A stretch of 64,000 bases of DNA from assembly GCA_965220825.1 (NCBI GenBank), contig OZ244839.1, positions 124,001 to 188,000 on the forward strand, in the 5' to 3' direction. A program made the position numbers and the translations under genes. Position 1 is the first letter of the stretch. Each line of letters opens with the position of its first letter. The notes under the pieces are model-generated. The model ran no database searches. It was given only the letters and a program-made list of their open reading frames with translations, and was not told the DNA's origin. This DNA comes from G965220825 sp965220825 (GTDB taxonomy: Bacteria; Pseudomonadota; Alphaproteobacteria; UBA828). Shown one piece after another: positions 45,002 to 54,605 of the stretch.

Positions 45002-46174
45002 ATGCAAGACGGCGGGCTTGATCTCGGCTTGGGAGAGCCGCGGGCGGAGCGACGGGTGGCGGTGGCCATGTCCGGCGGCGTGGATTCGTCTGTGGCGGCC
45101 GGGCTTGTGGCGGAAGCGGGCTACCGTGCCTTCGGCCTCACCATGCTGCTCTACGATTCACCGGCGTCTTCAGCCGGTTCCCGCTCCTGCTGCGCGGGTC
45201 AGGATATCTACGACGCCCGCCGCGTCGCGGATCGGCTCGGCATCCCGCACTATGTGCTGGACTATAGGGAGCGTTTCCGAACCGCCGTGATGGAAGACTT
45301 CGCGGATGCCTATCGCCGGGGCGAAACCCCCATCCCCTGCGTCCGTTGCAACGAGCGGGTCAAGTTCCGCGATCTGCTGTCCGCCGCGCGCGATCTAGGC
45401 GCGGACGCCCTTGTCACCGGCCACTATGTGCGCCGGGTCGAAACACCTGCGGGGTGCGCGCTGCACCGGGCCTTCGATGGGGCGCGGGACCAGAGCTATT
45501 TTCTCTTTGCCACCACGCGGGCGCAGCTGGAGTGTCTGCGTTTCCCGCTGGGCGGGCTTCCGAAGGCGTGCGTGCGGGAGGAGGCGGCGCGTCTCGGCCT
45601 CGCGGTCGCCGAGAAACCCGACAGCCAGGACATATGCTTCGTGGGCGAGGGCGGCTATGCCCGCACCGTCGAGCGGCTCCGGCCCGGTGCCGCCGAGCCC
45701 GGCCCCATCGTGGATCTCGCGGGCCGGGTTCTCGGGCGTCATGAGGGCGTGATCCGCTATACGGTGGGCCAGCGCAGAGGGCTCGGCATCGCGAGCTCCG
45801 AGCCGCTCTATGTCGTTTCCGTGGATGCTGCGGGCCGCAGGGTGACGGTCGGGCCCCGCGCCGCGCTGCTCCGTGATATCGTCGTCACCGGACGGCTGAA
45901 CTGGCTGGATGGCGCACCGCTTCGGGCCGGGGAGGCGCGCGCCGTGACCGCCCGGCTGCGCTCGAGCCATCCGGGCGCACCGGCGCGCATCGCCCTTCTG
46001 CCCGGCGGCCGGGCCCGGGTTGCGCTCGATGAGCCAGAGCCCGCGACGGCGCCGGGCCAGGCTTGCGTGCTCTATGACGGCGATCGGCTGCTGGGTGGCG
46101 GCTGGATCCGCGAGACCCGCCGCAGCCCGGCCCTCGACGCTCCGCCCGACGCGGTCGCAGCGGCGAGCGCGTAG
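45002..46174 (+). CDS. mnmA: tRNA-specific 2-thiouridylase MnmA
   Basis: Forms s2U34 in Glu, Gln and Lys tRNAs using ATP and persulfide sulfur. 390 residues. PP-loop SGGVDSS (24-30), catalytic cysteines C116 (PCVRCNERVKF) and C212 (DSQDICFVG), and the VGQRRGLGI segment of the central domain are present. ATG 45002; the frame opens slightly upstream without a better start. The desulfurase at 42710 is a plausible sulfur donor. It converges on the class III aminotransferase gene. Confidence 0.96.
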   Translation: MQDGGLDLGLGEPRAERRVAVAMSGGVDSSVAAGLVAEAGYRAFGLTMLLYDSPASSAGSRSCCAGQDIYDARRVADRLGIPHYVLDYRERFRTAVMEDFADAYRRGETPIPCVRCNERVKFRDLLSAARDLGADALVTGHYVRRVETPAGCALHRAFDGARDQSYFLFATTRAQLECLRFPLGGLPKACVREEAARLGLAVAEKPDSQDICFVGEGGYARTVERLRPGAAEPGPIVDLAGRVLGRHEGVIRYTVGQRRGLGIASSEPLYVVSVDAAGRRVTVGPRAALLRDIVVTGRLNWLDGAPLRAGEARAVTARLRSSHPGAPARIALLPGGRARVALDEPEPATAPGQACVLYDGDRLLGGGWIRETRRSPALDAPPDAVAAASA

Positions 46175-46276
46175 AACCGGCCGGGGAGCCGTTCTCGCTG
46201 CGGAGGGCTGGAGGGCTTTTCTGCGGAGAGGCGGCATGGCCTGCGAGGCCGTTCCTCCACGAAGACCACCTGTCGC

Positions 46277-47644
46277 CTATAGACCCGTGGCGAGGGAGCT
46301 CGTGCTGCGGAAGTCCACGTCTTTCGGGTGGCCGTCGAGGCTGCGCCGAACCGCACGGTCGAGGCGTTCCGTGAAGGCGGCGATCTCCGCGTCCTCCACG
46401 GTGAGCGGCGGGCAGATGCGGATGAAGTTCTTGACGCAGATGACGATGACGCCGTCGAGCGCAGCGTTGAGCCGGATGCGCTCGGCCATGGCGGGATCGG
46501 GCGTGCGGCTCTCGCGGTCGGTGACGATATCGAGCATTTGGTAGAGCCCCTTGCCGCGCACCTCGCCGATGAGCTCATGGCGCGCGGCAAGGCCCTCGAG
46601 CGCGCGTCGCAGCGCCTCGCCCTGGGCCGCCGCGCGACGGTCGAGTCCGTCCCGCAACACGATCTCGAGCTGCTTGTCGGCGACCGCCGCCGGCAGCGGG
46701 TCCCCTGAATAGGTGCCCGCCCAGGGGAGCCCCGCCTTGCCGCGCACCCTTTCGGCGATCTCCCGCGTGGTGACGGCGCCGCAGATCGCGAGTCCCGCGC
46801 TCATGCCTTTGGCGAAGGTGACGATGTCGGGAACGGCGTCATAGTGCTGGAAGCCCCAGAGCCTGCCGGTGCGCGCCGGCGCCAACTGCGCTTCGTCGAG
46901 TACCAGAAGCGCGCCCTCCGCTTCGGCGAGCGCCTTGAGGCGGGGGAGCCATTCCGGGGGTGGCACAACCATGCCGCCGGCGACCAGCATGGTCTCGGCG
47001 ATCACCGCCGCGATGTCCCCGCTCGTCACATGGTCGATCAGCTCTCGGGAGCGATCGAGGCAGGCAACGCCGCAGGCCGGATAGGCGCGGTCGATGGGGC
47101 AGCGATAGCAGAACGGAGCGTAGATTGCGGGCGCATTGGCGGGCGCCAGAAGCGGTCCGAGATTGCGCCGCCGGGCACCGCCGATGGTCGTCACCGATTC
47201 CACGGCCAGGCTCCCGCCGTGGAGGCCGCGGATGACCGAGAGAATATCGTGCTTGCCGGTGGCCGCGAGCGCCATGCGCATGGCGATCTCGTTGGCCTCC
47301 GAGCCGGTGACCGCGAAGTTCACCACGTCCAGGCCCTCAGGCAGCGTCGAGGCGATGCGTTCGGCGAAGCGCACGATATGGGGGTTGGAGTACCAGGAGT
47401 TCTCGTGCCAGATGCGCCCGGCCTGCTCCCGCATGGTCTCCACCAGCTCGGGATGGCAGTGGCCGAGCAGGTTGCACATCATGCCGGCGGTGAGGTCGTA
47501 ATAGCGCTTGCCGTCGACGTCGAAGAGCCAGATGCCTTCGCCGCGCTCGAACTGGATCGCCGGGCCGTAACGCCAGCCGAAAACCCGCGCCTCGTCGCGC
47601 GCCATCAGGTCCGCATGGCGGTTGGAGGGGGCGAAGCCGCTCAT
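46277..47644 (-). CDS. class III PLP-dependent aminotransferase
   Basis: Omega-amino-acid or dialkylglycine-decarboxylase-like aminotransferase, 455 residues. PLP lysine K279 (TFAKGMSAGL) and the cofactor aspartate D250, here in VLDEAQLAPARTG rather than the more usual DEVQTG. A Cys-rich loop YRCPIDRAYPACGVAC at 180-195 is unusual. It overlaps the monooxygenase gene by 4 bp (ATGA) and may act on the product of that pathway; substrate unknown. Confidence 0.9.
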   Translation of the reverse strand: MSGFAPSNRHADLMARDEARVFGWRYGPAIQFERGEGIWLFDVDGKRYYDLTAGMMCNLLGHCHPELVETMREQAGRIWHENSWYSNPHIVRFAERIASTLPEGLDVVNFAVTGSEANEIAMRMALAATGKHDILSVIRGLHGGSLAVESVTTIGGARRRNLGPLLAPANAPAIYAPFCYRCPIDRAYPACGVACLDRSRELIDHVTSGDIAAVIAETMLVAGGMVVPPPEWLPRLKALAEAEGALLVLDEAQLAPARTGRLWGFQHYDAVPDIVTFAKGMSAGLAICGAVTTREIAERVRGKAGLPWAGTYSGDPLPAAVADKQLEIVLRDGLDRRAAAQGEALRRALEGLAARHELIGEVRGKGLYQMLDIVTDRESRTPDPAMAERIRLNAALDGVIVICVKNFIRICPPLTVEDAEIAAFTERLDRAVRRSLDGHPKDVDFRSTSSLATGL

Positions 47645-49254
47645 GCCGCCGCCTTCGCGGGCGAGAGGGAGAAACCCTCATAGCCCTTGGCCGAGACCGC
47701 GTCGCAAAGCGTCCGGTAGTGGCCGACCCCGCCCACATAGGGCAGGCAGACCCGCGGTTTGCCGGGGATGTTGGCGCCGACATACCAGGTGTTGGAGTCG
47801 AAATAGAGGGTGCCGGCGGCGCGTTCGTTGACGTGGTCCGTCCATGCGTCTTCCGCTTCGACGCTGGCCTCGATCGACTCCAGTCCGCGCTCTTCCATAT
47901 GGCCGATACATGCGGCGATCCACTCGATATGCTGCTCGATGGAGGTCATCATGTTGCTCAGCACCGAAGGGCTGCCGGGCCCCGTCACCGTAAAGAGGTT
48001 GGGGAAGCCGGCCACCGCGAGGCCCAGATAGCTGCGCGGCCCCGACGCCCATTTCTCCCGGAAGGAGAGCCCCCGCCGGCCGCGGATGTCGATAGCGAAC
48101 AAGGCCCCGGTCATGGCGTCGAAGCCGGTGGCGAAGAGGATGATATCGAGCGGGTATTCGATCCTGCCCGTCCTGAGGCCCGCAGGCGTGATTTCCTCGA
48201 TGGGGGCGGCCTTCACATCCACGAGCGAGACGTTCTTCCGGTTGAACGTCTCGTAATAGTCCGTGTCCACGCAGAGGCGCTTGGTGCCGAGCGGGTGGTC
48301 CCTGGGGCACAGCAGGGCGGCGACCGCCGGATCGTGGACGCGCTCGCGGATTTTCCTGTGGACGAAGGCTACCGCGAGGTCGTTCGACCGCTTGTTCGTC
48401 AGCAGGTCTCCGAAGCTCGCCAGGAAGTTGAACGAGCCCTGCCGCCACCGCTTTTCGAAGATGCGCTCTCGCTCCTCCGGCGGGACATCCAGCGCCGAGA
48501 CCTCCGAGACTTCGAAAATGTCGCCCACGGGCGAGCGGCGCGCGCGTTCCCGCAGCGCCGTGCGCTCCCTCTCCCAGAGGCGCTCGGTCTCGGCGGAGAC
48601 CGGGCCGTTCCAGGCCGGGATGCTGAAATTAGCCGTGCGCTGGAAGACGGTGAGATGCCCGGCTTGGCGTGCCACGAGCGGGACCATCTGAATCGCCGTC
48701 GAGCCGGTACCCACGATGCCGACCCGCTTGCCGGCGAGCGCGACCTCGCTCCGCGGCCAGTCGGCGCTGTGGAACCATGTGCCCGCGAAGCGGTCGAGGC
48801 CGGGGAAGGCCGGCAGGTTGGGCCTGGAGAGACAGCCGGTCGCCAGAATCACGTATTTGGCGGTGAAGCGCTCTCCCCGGTCGGTGGAGAGCGTCCAGCG
48901 CGCCTGCGTTTCGTCGAAGGCGGCGGCGGTTATCCGAGTCCCGAACCGCATGTCCCTGCGGAGGTCGAAACGGTCCACCACATGGCGGATGTAGCGCAGG
49001 ATGTCCGGCTGGGTCGCGTAGCGCTCCCGCCAGCGCCATTCCCGCTGCAGCGAATCGTCGAAGGAATACGAATAGGTCATGCTTTCCACGTCGCAGCGGG
49101 CGCCGGGATAGCGGTTCCAATACCAGGTGCCGCCCACATCGGCGCCGGCCTCCACCACCAGCGCGGAGAGCCCGAGCGCCCGGCACCGCTCCAGCATGTA
49201 GACGCCCGAGAACCCCGCGCCAACGATGAGGGCGTCGTAGGCGGATACGCCCAC
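47641..49254 (-). CDS. Baeyer-Villiger-type flavin monooxygenase
   Basis: FAD and NADPH-dependent monooxygenase converting ketones to esters or lactones. 537 residues. FAD-binding GAGFSG (12-17), the type I Baeyer-Villiger fingerprint FAGTWFHSADWP (156-167, pattern FxGxxxHxxxWP) and NADP-binding GTGSTA (182-187) are all intact. GTG 49254 is the start, 10 bp after the esterase stop; further upstream the frame is open but overlaps that gene. The esterase next door could hydrolyse the ester product. Confidence 0.93.
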   Translation of the reverse strand: MGVSAYDALIVGAGFSGVYMLERCRALGLSALVVEAGADVGGTWYWNRYPGARCDVESMTYSYSFDDSLQREWRWRERYATQPDILRYIRHVVDRFDLRRDMRFGTRITAAAFDETQARWTLSTDRGERFTAKYVILATGCLSRPNLPAFPGLDRFAGTWFHSADWPRSEVALAGKRVGIVGTGSTAIQMVPLVARQAGHLTVFQRTANFSIPAWNGPVSAETERLWERERTALRERARRSPVGDIFEVSEVSALDVPPEERERIFEKRWRQGSFNFLASFGDLLTNKRSNDLAVAFVHRKIRERVHDPAVAALLCPRDHPLGTKRLCVDTDYYETFNRKNVSLVDVKAAPIEEITPAGLRTGRIEYPLDIILFATGFDAMTGALFAIDIRGRRGLSFREKWASGPRSYLGLAVAGFPNLFTVTGPGSPSVLSNMMTSIEQHIEWIAACIGHMEERGLESIEASVEAEDAWTDHVNERAAGTLYFDSNTWYVGANIPGKPRVCLPYVGGVGHYRTLCDAVSAKGYEGFSLSPAKAAA

Positions 49255-49264
49255 GGCCGGAGCC

Positions 49265-50212
49265 TCAGCTCGTTCCGAAGGCCGCCCGGAGCGCGCCGCA
49301 GGCCTTGGCGTGGGCGGCGTGCGACGCGTCCATGGTCGCGGTCGCCGTCCAGAAGCCGTGAACCTGGCCTTCATAGTTGACGTGTTCCGTGGGCACGCCT
49401 GCGGCTTCGAGCCTCTGGGCGTAGGCGACGCCGTCGTCCAGCAGGGGGTCGTGGCTCGCGGTGAGGACCAGCGCCGGCGGCAGGCCACTCACATCGTCTG
49501 CGCGGAGCGGTGCGACCGAGACATGGGCGCGCTCCGATTCGTCGCTGAAATAGCAGTCGAAGAACCAGGCCATGGCCTCGGCCGTCAGCATATAGCCTTC
49601 GGCGAACGTCCGGTAGGATTCCCGGTCCTGCCGCGTATCGGTGACGGGATAAACGAGAAGCTGGAAGACGAGCGCCGGCCCGCCCTCGGCCTGGGCGCGC
49701 TGCGCCGTCACCGCGGCAAGACCGCCGCCCGCGGAATCGCCCCCAACGGCAATGCGCGCCGGATCGCCGCCGAACTCCGCGCAATGGGCGGCCACCCATT
49801 GGAGGGAGGCCCAGGCGTCGTCGGCAGCTTTCGGGAACTTGTTCTCCGGCGCCTTGCGGTAGTCCACCGCCACCACGATGCAGCCGGCGCCCTTGCAGAG
49901 CGTGCGGCACACATTGTCGTGGGTATCGATGCTGAGAACCACGAAGCCGCTGCCGTGATAGTTGATATAGACCGGGAGCTTCGCGGACGAGGCGCTCTCC
50001 TCCGGCCAGTAGATGCGCGCGCGGATCGGGCCGTGAGGGCCCGGGATCTCCCGATCTTCGGTCCGCGCAACGTCGGGGCCCGGATTCTGGAGCTCCATGA
50101 CGAGCTTGCGAAAGCCCGCGCGCACCTCCTCCAGCGGCCGCTCGGCGATGGGCGGTACGTCGATGGCGTTGATCTCGTCCACGATCTTCCGCACCTGCGG
50201 GTCGAGTTCCAT
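49265..50212 (-). CDS. alpha/beta hydrolase, hormone-sensitive-lipase family esterase
   Basis: Carboxylester hydrolase of 315 residues. Oxyanion motif HGSGF (86-90; the family norm is HGGG) and nucleophile S160 in GDSAGG; the acid is likely in HDPLLDD and the base in the C-terminal VHGFW. Lies directly before the Baeyer-Villiger gene on the same strand, an arrangement common for ketone breakdown, in which the ester made by the oxygenase is cleaved. Confidence 0.92.
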   Translation of the reverse strand: MELDPQVRKIVDEINAIDVPPIAERPLEEVRAGFRKLVMELQNPGPDVARTEDREIPGPHGPIRARIYWPEESASSAKLPVYINYHGSGFVVLSIDTHDNVCRTLCKGAGCIVVAVDYRKAPENKFPKAADDAWASLQWVAAHCAEFGGDPARIAVGGDSAGGGLAAVTAQRAQAEGGPALVFQLLVYPVTDTRQDRESYRTFAEGYMLTAEAMAWFFDCYFSDESERAHVSVAPLRADDVSGLPPALVLTASHDPLLDDGVAYAQRLEAAGVPTEHVNYEGQVHGFWTATATMDASHAAHAKACGALRAAFGTS

Positions 50213-50244
50213 GCCGCTCTCCCTCTCTCTATCCGGCGTCCATT

Positions 50245-51474
50245 CTACAGCGCGTTTCGGTGGAAGCGGCCGCCCTTCATCACGACGGGGATATGGGCGC
50301 CCTGGTCCTGGAGCAGGCCGAGATCCTCGAGCGGGTTGCCGTCAACCAGCAGAATATCGGCGATCGCGCCCGGTGCGATCGTGCCGAGCGCGCCTTCCCG
50401 CTCGATCAGCGCCGCGTTTATGGAGGTGGCGGAACGCAGCACCTCGAGCGGCGAGAGGACTTCGGCCCGGATCAGGAACTCCTGGCATTGCCGATCCTGG
50501 AGCGGCCCGAGCAGGTCGGTCCCGAAACCGATGCGGATGCCGGCGTCCCGGCAGACCTCGAGGGAGCGCATCCCTGCGTCTCCGAGTCCCTGGAGCTTGT
50601 CGGCGAAGATCTTCGGCAAGCCGAAGTCCGCGCCCGACTCCAGCATGGCGAAGATGGTGACCAGCGTGGGCACGACGAAGGCGCCCGCGGCCGAAGCCGC
50701 CGCGGCCGCGCCGGCGTCCACAAGAGTACCGTGCTCGATGGAGCGCACGCCGAGCGCTGCACAGCGGCGGACGGCGCTGGCGGTGTGGGCATGGGCCATC
50801 ACATAGGTACGCCGCGTCGCGGCCTCTTCGATGGCGGCGCGGATCTCGTCGTCGGAATACTGGTCCATCCACACCGGGTCGGTCGGCGAGAGCACGCCGC
50901 CGGAGACCATGAGCTTGATCTGGTTCGCGCCCTTGCGGAGCTCCTCCCGCGCCGCCTGGCGGACGGAGTCGGGGCCGTCTACCACCCGCGTGATGGGCCC
51001 GCCATAGCCCGCGCAGCCGCAGGGCTCGAAGCGGGTCTGGCTGCGCATGTCGCCATGTCCGCCGGTCTGGCTCAGAGCGCGGCCGGCAAAGAATATCCGT
51101 GGGCCGGCAATGAGGCCCCGCTCCACGGCGAGGGCGAGGCCGAGGTCGGCGCCGCCCGCATCGCGCACCGTGGTGAAGCCCCGGTCGAGTGCCGCCTCGA
51201 GATTGCGCCGCGCATGCTGATGCAGGAGGGACGCCGGCATGGAGTCGAGCGCGGAGACGTCCAGGTCCGCGAGAAGTGCGTGGAAATGGGCGTCGATCAG
51301 GCCGGGCATGAGAGTCCGCCCGCCCGCCGCCACGCGCAGCGCCTCGGCCGGCGCCTTGACCGGGTTGTCGGCGACCTCCTTTATCCGACCGTCCTCGACG
51401 ACCACGGTGGCGCCTTCGCGTATCGTCGGCGATACGCCGTCGAAGATGCGGCAGTTCTCGAACAGGACGATCAT
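50245..51474 (-). CDS. metal-dependent amidohydrolase family protein
   Basis: TIM-barrel hydrolase of 409 residues, of the imidazolonepropionase or Xaa-Pro dipeptidase-like group. Metal motif DAHFH (61-65), lysine in NQIKLMVSGG, further metal histidines in YVMAHAHT and IEHGT, and the last aspartate in IGFGTDLLG. Substrate unknown: a cyclic amide or dipeptide is likely. Same strand and 32 bp upstream of the esterase. Confidence 0.9.
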   Translation of the reverse strand: MIVLFENCRIFDGVSPTIREGATVVVEDGRIKEVADNPVKAPAEALRVAAGGRTLMPGLIDAHFHALLADLDVSALDSMPASLLHQHARRNLEAALDRGFTTVRDAGGADLGLALAVERGLIAGPRIFFAGRALSQTGGHGDMRSQTRFEPCGCAGYGGPITRVVDGPDSVRQAAREELRKGANQIKLMVSGGVLSPTDPVWMDQYSDDEIRAAIEEAATRRTYVMAHAHTASAVRRCAALGVRSIEHGTLVDAGAAAAASAAGAFVVPTLVTIFAMLESGADFGLPKIFADKLQGLGDAGMRSLEVCRDAGIRIGFGTDLLGPLQDRQCQEFLIRAEVLSPLEVLRSATSINAALIEREGALGTIAPGAIADILLVDGNPLEDLGLLQDQGAHIPVVMKGGRFHRNAL

Positions 51475-51504
51475 GCCTCGCCTCGCCGTTTCTCCGCCCG
51501 GCGT

Positions 51505-53244
51505 TCAGCGTCCGAGCGCGTAGGACGGCCGCCTGGGATCGGCGCCGGCCGAAAGCGTACCGCGCGCGACGTCTCGAATCAGCACGCACACGCTGCCCGC
51601 GGGCCACGCCCAGTCCGGCCACCATCGGACTTCGTGGCCGCGCTCCGCAAGCCCGTCGCCCACGGCGCGCGGAATCCGCTGTTCGAGCTGCAGCAGTCCG
51701 GGATGGTAGTCGTGCGGCTCGAAGGAGTTCGGGAAGCTCGCGGTGGCGAAACGCGGGGCTTCGACGGCGGCCTGCGGGTTCATGCCGTGGACCGTGATAT
51801 TGAGAAAGGTCTGGAGCATGGCCTGGGTCTGGACGTCCCCGCCCGGCGTGCCGAAGGGCATGAAGAACGCGCCGTCTCGGATGGCCAGTGCGGGGTTCGG
51901 CGTGAGCCGCGGCCGCTTGCCGGGAGCGACGCTCGAGGCATGGGCGGGATCGCCCCAGGACTGGGAGCCGCGGGAGGAGGGGCAGAGCCCCGTACCCGGT
52001 ATGACCGGCGTGTCGAACGACACGTCGCTCGGCGTCGCCGAGAAGACGTTGCCCTCGGCGTCGATCGCACACACATAGGAGGTATCGTGCGCGGTGGCCG
52101 GCGGCCCGTCCGCGCTTGCACCGGGCGGCGTGCCGGGCATCGCCTGCGCGAGGCCTCGGAGCGGATCGCCCGCGGGCGGCATTCCGGGCCACGCCGCGCC
52201 GGGCCGGATGAGTCCACGCCGGAGCGCGACATAGTCGTCGGAGAGCAGCGCTTCCATGGGCACGTCGACGAAACGCGGATCGCCGTACCAGCGCTCCCGG
52301 TCGGCGAAGGCGAGCTTCAGCGCTTCCACAATGATGTGAATGGCGTCTGCGCTGTTGTGGCCGAGCCGCGCCAGCGCCGGGAGATCAAGCAGGCGGAGCG
52401 TCTGCAGAAGGACGGGTCCCTGGCACCAGGGGCCGCAGACATAGATGTCCGTGCCCGATACGCTAACCCGTTCCGGGGGCTCCACCGCGACGGAGAAGTC
52501 GGCGAGGTCGGTCTCGTCCAGCAGCCCGCCGTTCTCCCGGTGGTAGCGCGCGATGGCCACCGCGATGTCGCCCCGATAGAACGCCGCGCGCGCTGCGGCG
52601 AGGCCGCCTTCCCGGCTACCGCCGGCGGCGCGCTCCTCGTCCGCCATATATTGGAGCGTCGCTGCGAGGTCGGTCTGGACGAATATATCGCCCGCTTCCG
52701 GCGGCCTGCCCCCCGGCAGATAGATTTCGGCGTTGGAAGGCCAGCGGGCGTAGGCCTCCGCCTTGCTCGCAATGACGCTCGCCATGAGCGGGTACATGAC
52801 GAAGCCGTTCCGGGCATAGTCGATGGCAGCGGCCGCGGCCTCGCCGAACGTCACGGTGCCGTGCCGCGCGAGGGCCGTGATCCAGGCGTCGGGAGCGGCG
52901 GGAACGACGGTTCGCAGCAACCCCTCGGGGATGTGCGAATCATGCGCGCGTGCGAAGAGGTCGGCTGTCGCGGCGCGCGGCCAGGTTCCAAGGCCGCTGA
53001 TGGTCTCCACCCGGCCCGTCTTCGCGGTGTAGAGGATGATCGGAGCAACGCCGGCCGCGTTCACGATGTCGCTGTGCACGACACCGAGGGCGATGCCGGC
53101 GGCGACGCCTGCATCGATCGCGTTGCCGCCCGCCTCCAGCAGGGCGAAACCCGCCTGGGCCGCAAGATGGTGCCCGGCGGCGACGGCATGGCGGCGGGCG
53201 CGGATCACGGGCCGCATGGCGTCCATCGTCCCAGGATCCGACAT
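51505..53244 (-). CDS. gamma-glutamyltransferase family protein
   Basis: Ntn-hydrolase-type protein of 579 residues; canonical members hydrolyse or transfer the gamma-glutamyl group of glutathione. The self-cleaving Thr is probably T388 in ATAHDTSYVCAID, replacing the usual TTHY context. The body (ARRHAVAAGHHLAAQAG, VVPAAPDAW) fits the family, but there is no clear signal peptide, so it is probably cytoplasmic and may act on another gamma-glutamyl or amide substrate, such as cephalosporin-acylase-like members do. ATG 53244, followed by the carbamoylase 24 bp upstream. Confidence 0.87.
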   Translation of the reverse strand: MSDPGTMDAMRPVIRARRHAVAAGHHLAAQAGFALLEAGGNAIDAGVAAGIALGVVHSDIVNAAGVAPIILYTAKTGRVETISGLGTWPRAATADLFARAHDSHIPEGLLRTVVPAAPDAWITALARHGTVTFGEAAAAAIDYARNGFVMYPLMASVIASKAEAYARWPSNAEIYLPGGRPPEAGDIFVQTDLAATLQYMADEERAAGGSREGGLAAARAAFYRGDIAVAIARYHRENGGLLDETDLADFSVAVEPPERVSVSGTDIYVCGPWCQGPVLLQTLRLLDLPALARLGHNSADAIHIIVEALKLAFADRERWYGDPRFVDVPMEALLSDDYVALRRGLIRPGAAWPGMPPAGDPLRGLAQAMPGTPPGASADGPPATAHDTSYVCAIDAEGNVFSATPSDVSFDTPVIPGTGLCPSSRGSQSWGDPAHASSVAPGKRPRLTPNPALAIRDGAFFMPFGTPGGDVQTQAMLQTFLNITVHGMNPQAAVEAPRFATASFPNSFEPHDYHPGLLQLEQRIPRAVGDGLAERGHEVRWWPDWAWPAGSVCVLIRDVARGTLSAGADPRRPSYALGR

Positions 53245-53267
53245 GCGTTCGCCTCCGGTGCGGTGGG

Positions 53268-54536
53268 TCAGGGCGCCTCGCGGTTGGCGAGGTCGACCAG
53301 GCAGGCGGCGAGAGTACGTGCACCGGCCGCGAGGTCGGCGGGTGTGGCGTTCTCCGCCTCGTTGTGGCTCAAGCCCCGTTCGCACGGCACGAAGATCATC
53401 CCCGTGGGGCAGAGCGGGGCAATGTGACCCGCATCGTGGCCTGCGCCGGAGGGAAGCCGCGCATTGGCGTAGCCCAACGCGGTCGCGTAGCGCTCCACCC
53501 TGTCCGCCACCGCCGCATCGAAGGTCACCGGCGCGTTGTCGATGGTGGGCCGTACCTGCACCGCGCACCCTCGCGCATTGGCATGGCAGGTGGGCGCGAT
53601 TGCGGGTTTGATGCGATCGATGACCGCCGGGTCCGGGTGGCGGAAGTCGATGGTGAAGAGCACGCGGCTCGGGACCGTGCTCGGCGCGCCGGGGCCGCAC
53701 TCGAAGCGGCCGACCGTAAAGCGCACCGTGTCCGTCTCGTCCGCCGTGAGCTCTTCCAGCGCGCGGACCATGGAAGCGGCGGCCTTGAGCGCGTCCTTGC
53801 GGCCCTTGAGAGGCGTGGTGCCCGCATGGGCCTCCTCGCCCGTCACCTCGACGGTAAACCAGTAGAGCCCCTGGATTCCGGTGACGACGCCGATGGTGTC
53901 GCCGTCGTTCTCGAGCCGGGGCCCCTGCTCGATATGGGCCTCCACATAGGCCGAGAAGGGCCGTCGAAACGGCTGTAGCGGCAGGTCGGGGGTGGAGGCG
54001 AGGGTTTCGGCGAGAGCGTCGCCAAGGCGCGTACCGGCACTGTCCACGATACCGCGCTGGTCCTCGAGGTCGAGCACGCCCGCAAACACGGCGGAGCCCA
54101 TGGCGCCCGGCTGGAAGCGCCCGCCCTCCTCATTGGTCCAGGCGACGACCTCGATGGGTCGTTCCGTCTCGATACCGGTGCGGTGAATGGCCTCCAACGC
54201 CTCGAAGCCTCCCACCACGCCGTAAGCGCCGTCGAACTTGCCGCCCCGGGGCTGGCTGTCGAGATGGCTCCCGGTGACCACGGGCGCCGAGTCGGCACGG
54301 CGCCCGGGCCTTCGGACATAGAGGTTGGCGATGCCGTCCGTCGCGAGCTCGAAGCCCAGCTCGCGCGCCCACTCCACCATCAGGAGGCGGGCGCGGATAT
54401 CCTCGGGCGAGAGCGCGGCGCGGTTGACCCCACCCTTCTCGGTGGCACCGATCTCGGCCATGGTCATCTGCCGGGACCAGAGCCGCGCCTCGTCCACCCG
54501 GGCCGCGGCCTTCAGCGCCCGGGCTTCAGCGTCCAT
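53268..54536 (-). CDS. M20-family Zn hydrolase (N-carbamoyl-L-amino acid / allantoate amidohydrolase-like)
   Basis: Binuclear metal amidohydrolase of 422 residues. Metal ligands: H91 and D93 (GSHLDSQP), D102 (FDGAYG), E136/E137 (NEEGGRF), and the later HIEQGP and GAGHDAGHIAP histidines. The set is typical of AllC/HyuC-type carbamoylases. It would suit products of hydantoinase or allantoin breakdown, but the hydantoinase B and PuuE genes are far upstream. Leads a minus-strand run ending at the aminotransferase. Confidence 0.92.
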   Translation of the reverse strand: MDAEARALKAAARVDEARLWSRQMTMAEIGATEKGGVNRAALSPEDIRARLLMVEWARELGFELATDGIANLYVRRPGRRADSAPVVTGSHLDSQPRGGKFDGAYGVVGGFEALEAIHRTGIETERPIEVVAWTNEEGGRFQPGAMGSAVFAGVLDLEDQRGIVDSAGTRLGDALAETLASTPDLPLQPFRRPFSAYVEAHIEQGPRLENDGDTIGVVTGIQGLYWFTVEVTGEEAHAGTTPLKGRKDALKAAASMVRALEELTADETDTVRFTVGRFECGPGAPSTVPSRVLFTIDFRHPDPAVIDRIKPAIAPTCHANARGCAVQVRPTIDNAPVTFDAAVADRVERYATALGYANARLPSGAGHDAGHIAPLCPTGMIFVPCERGLSHNEAENATPADLAAGARTLAACLVDLANREAP

Positions 54537-54605
54537 TTCCCGCCCCTCCTTCCTCTGCCCGGGGGCGGTGCGTTTCCCGGGCTTCAGCCCAGCCCGGGCA
54601 GGGGC

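Noticed and set aside
50260..53427. 1055-codon plus-strand frame opposite the amidohydrolase and gamma-glutamyltransferase-like genes
   Set aside because: No motif, low-complexity translation, and the opposite genes are well supported.
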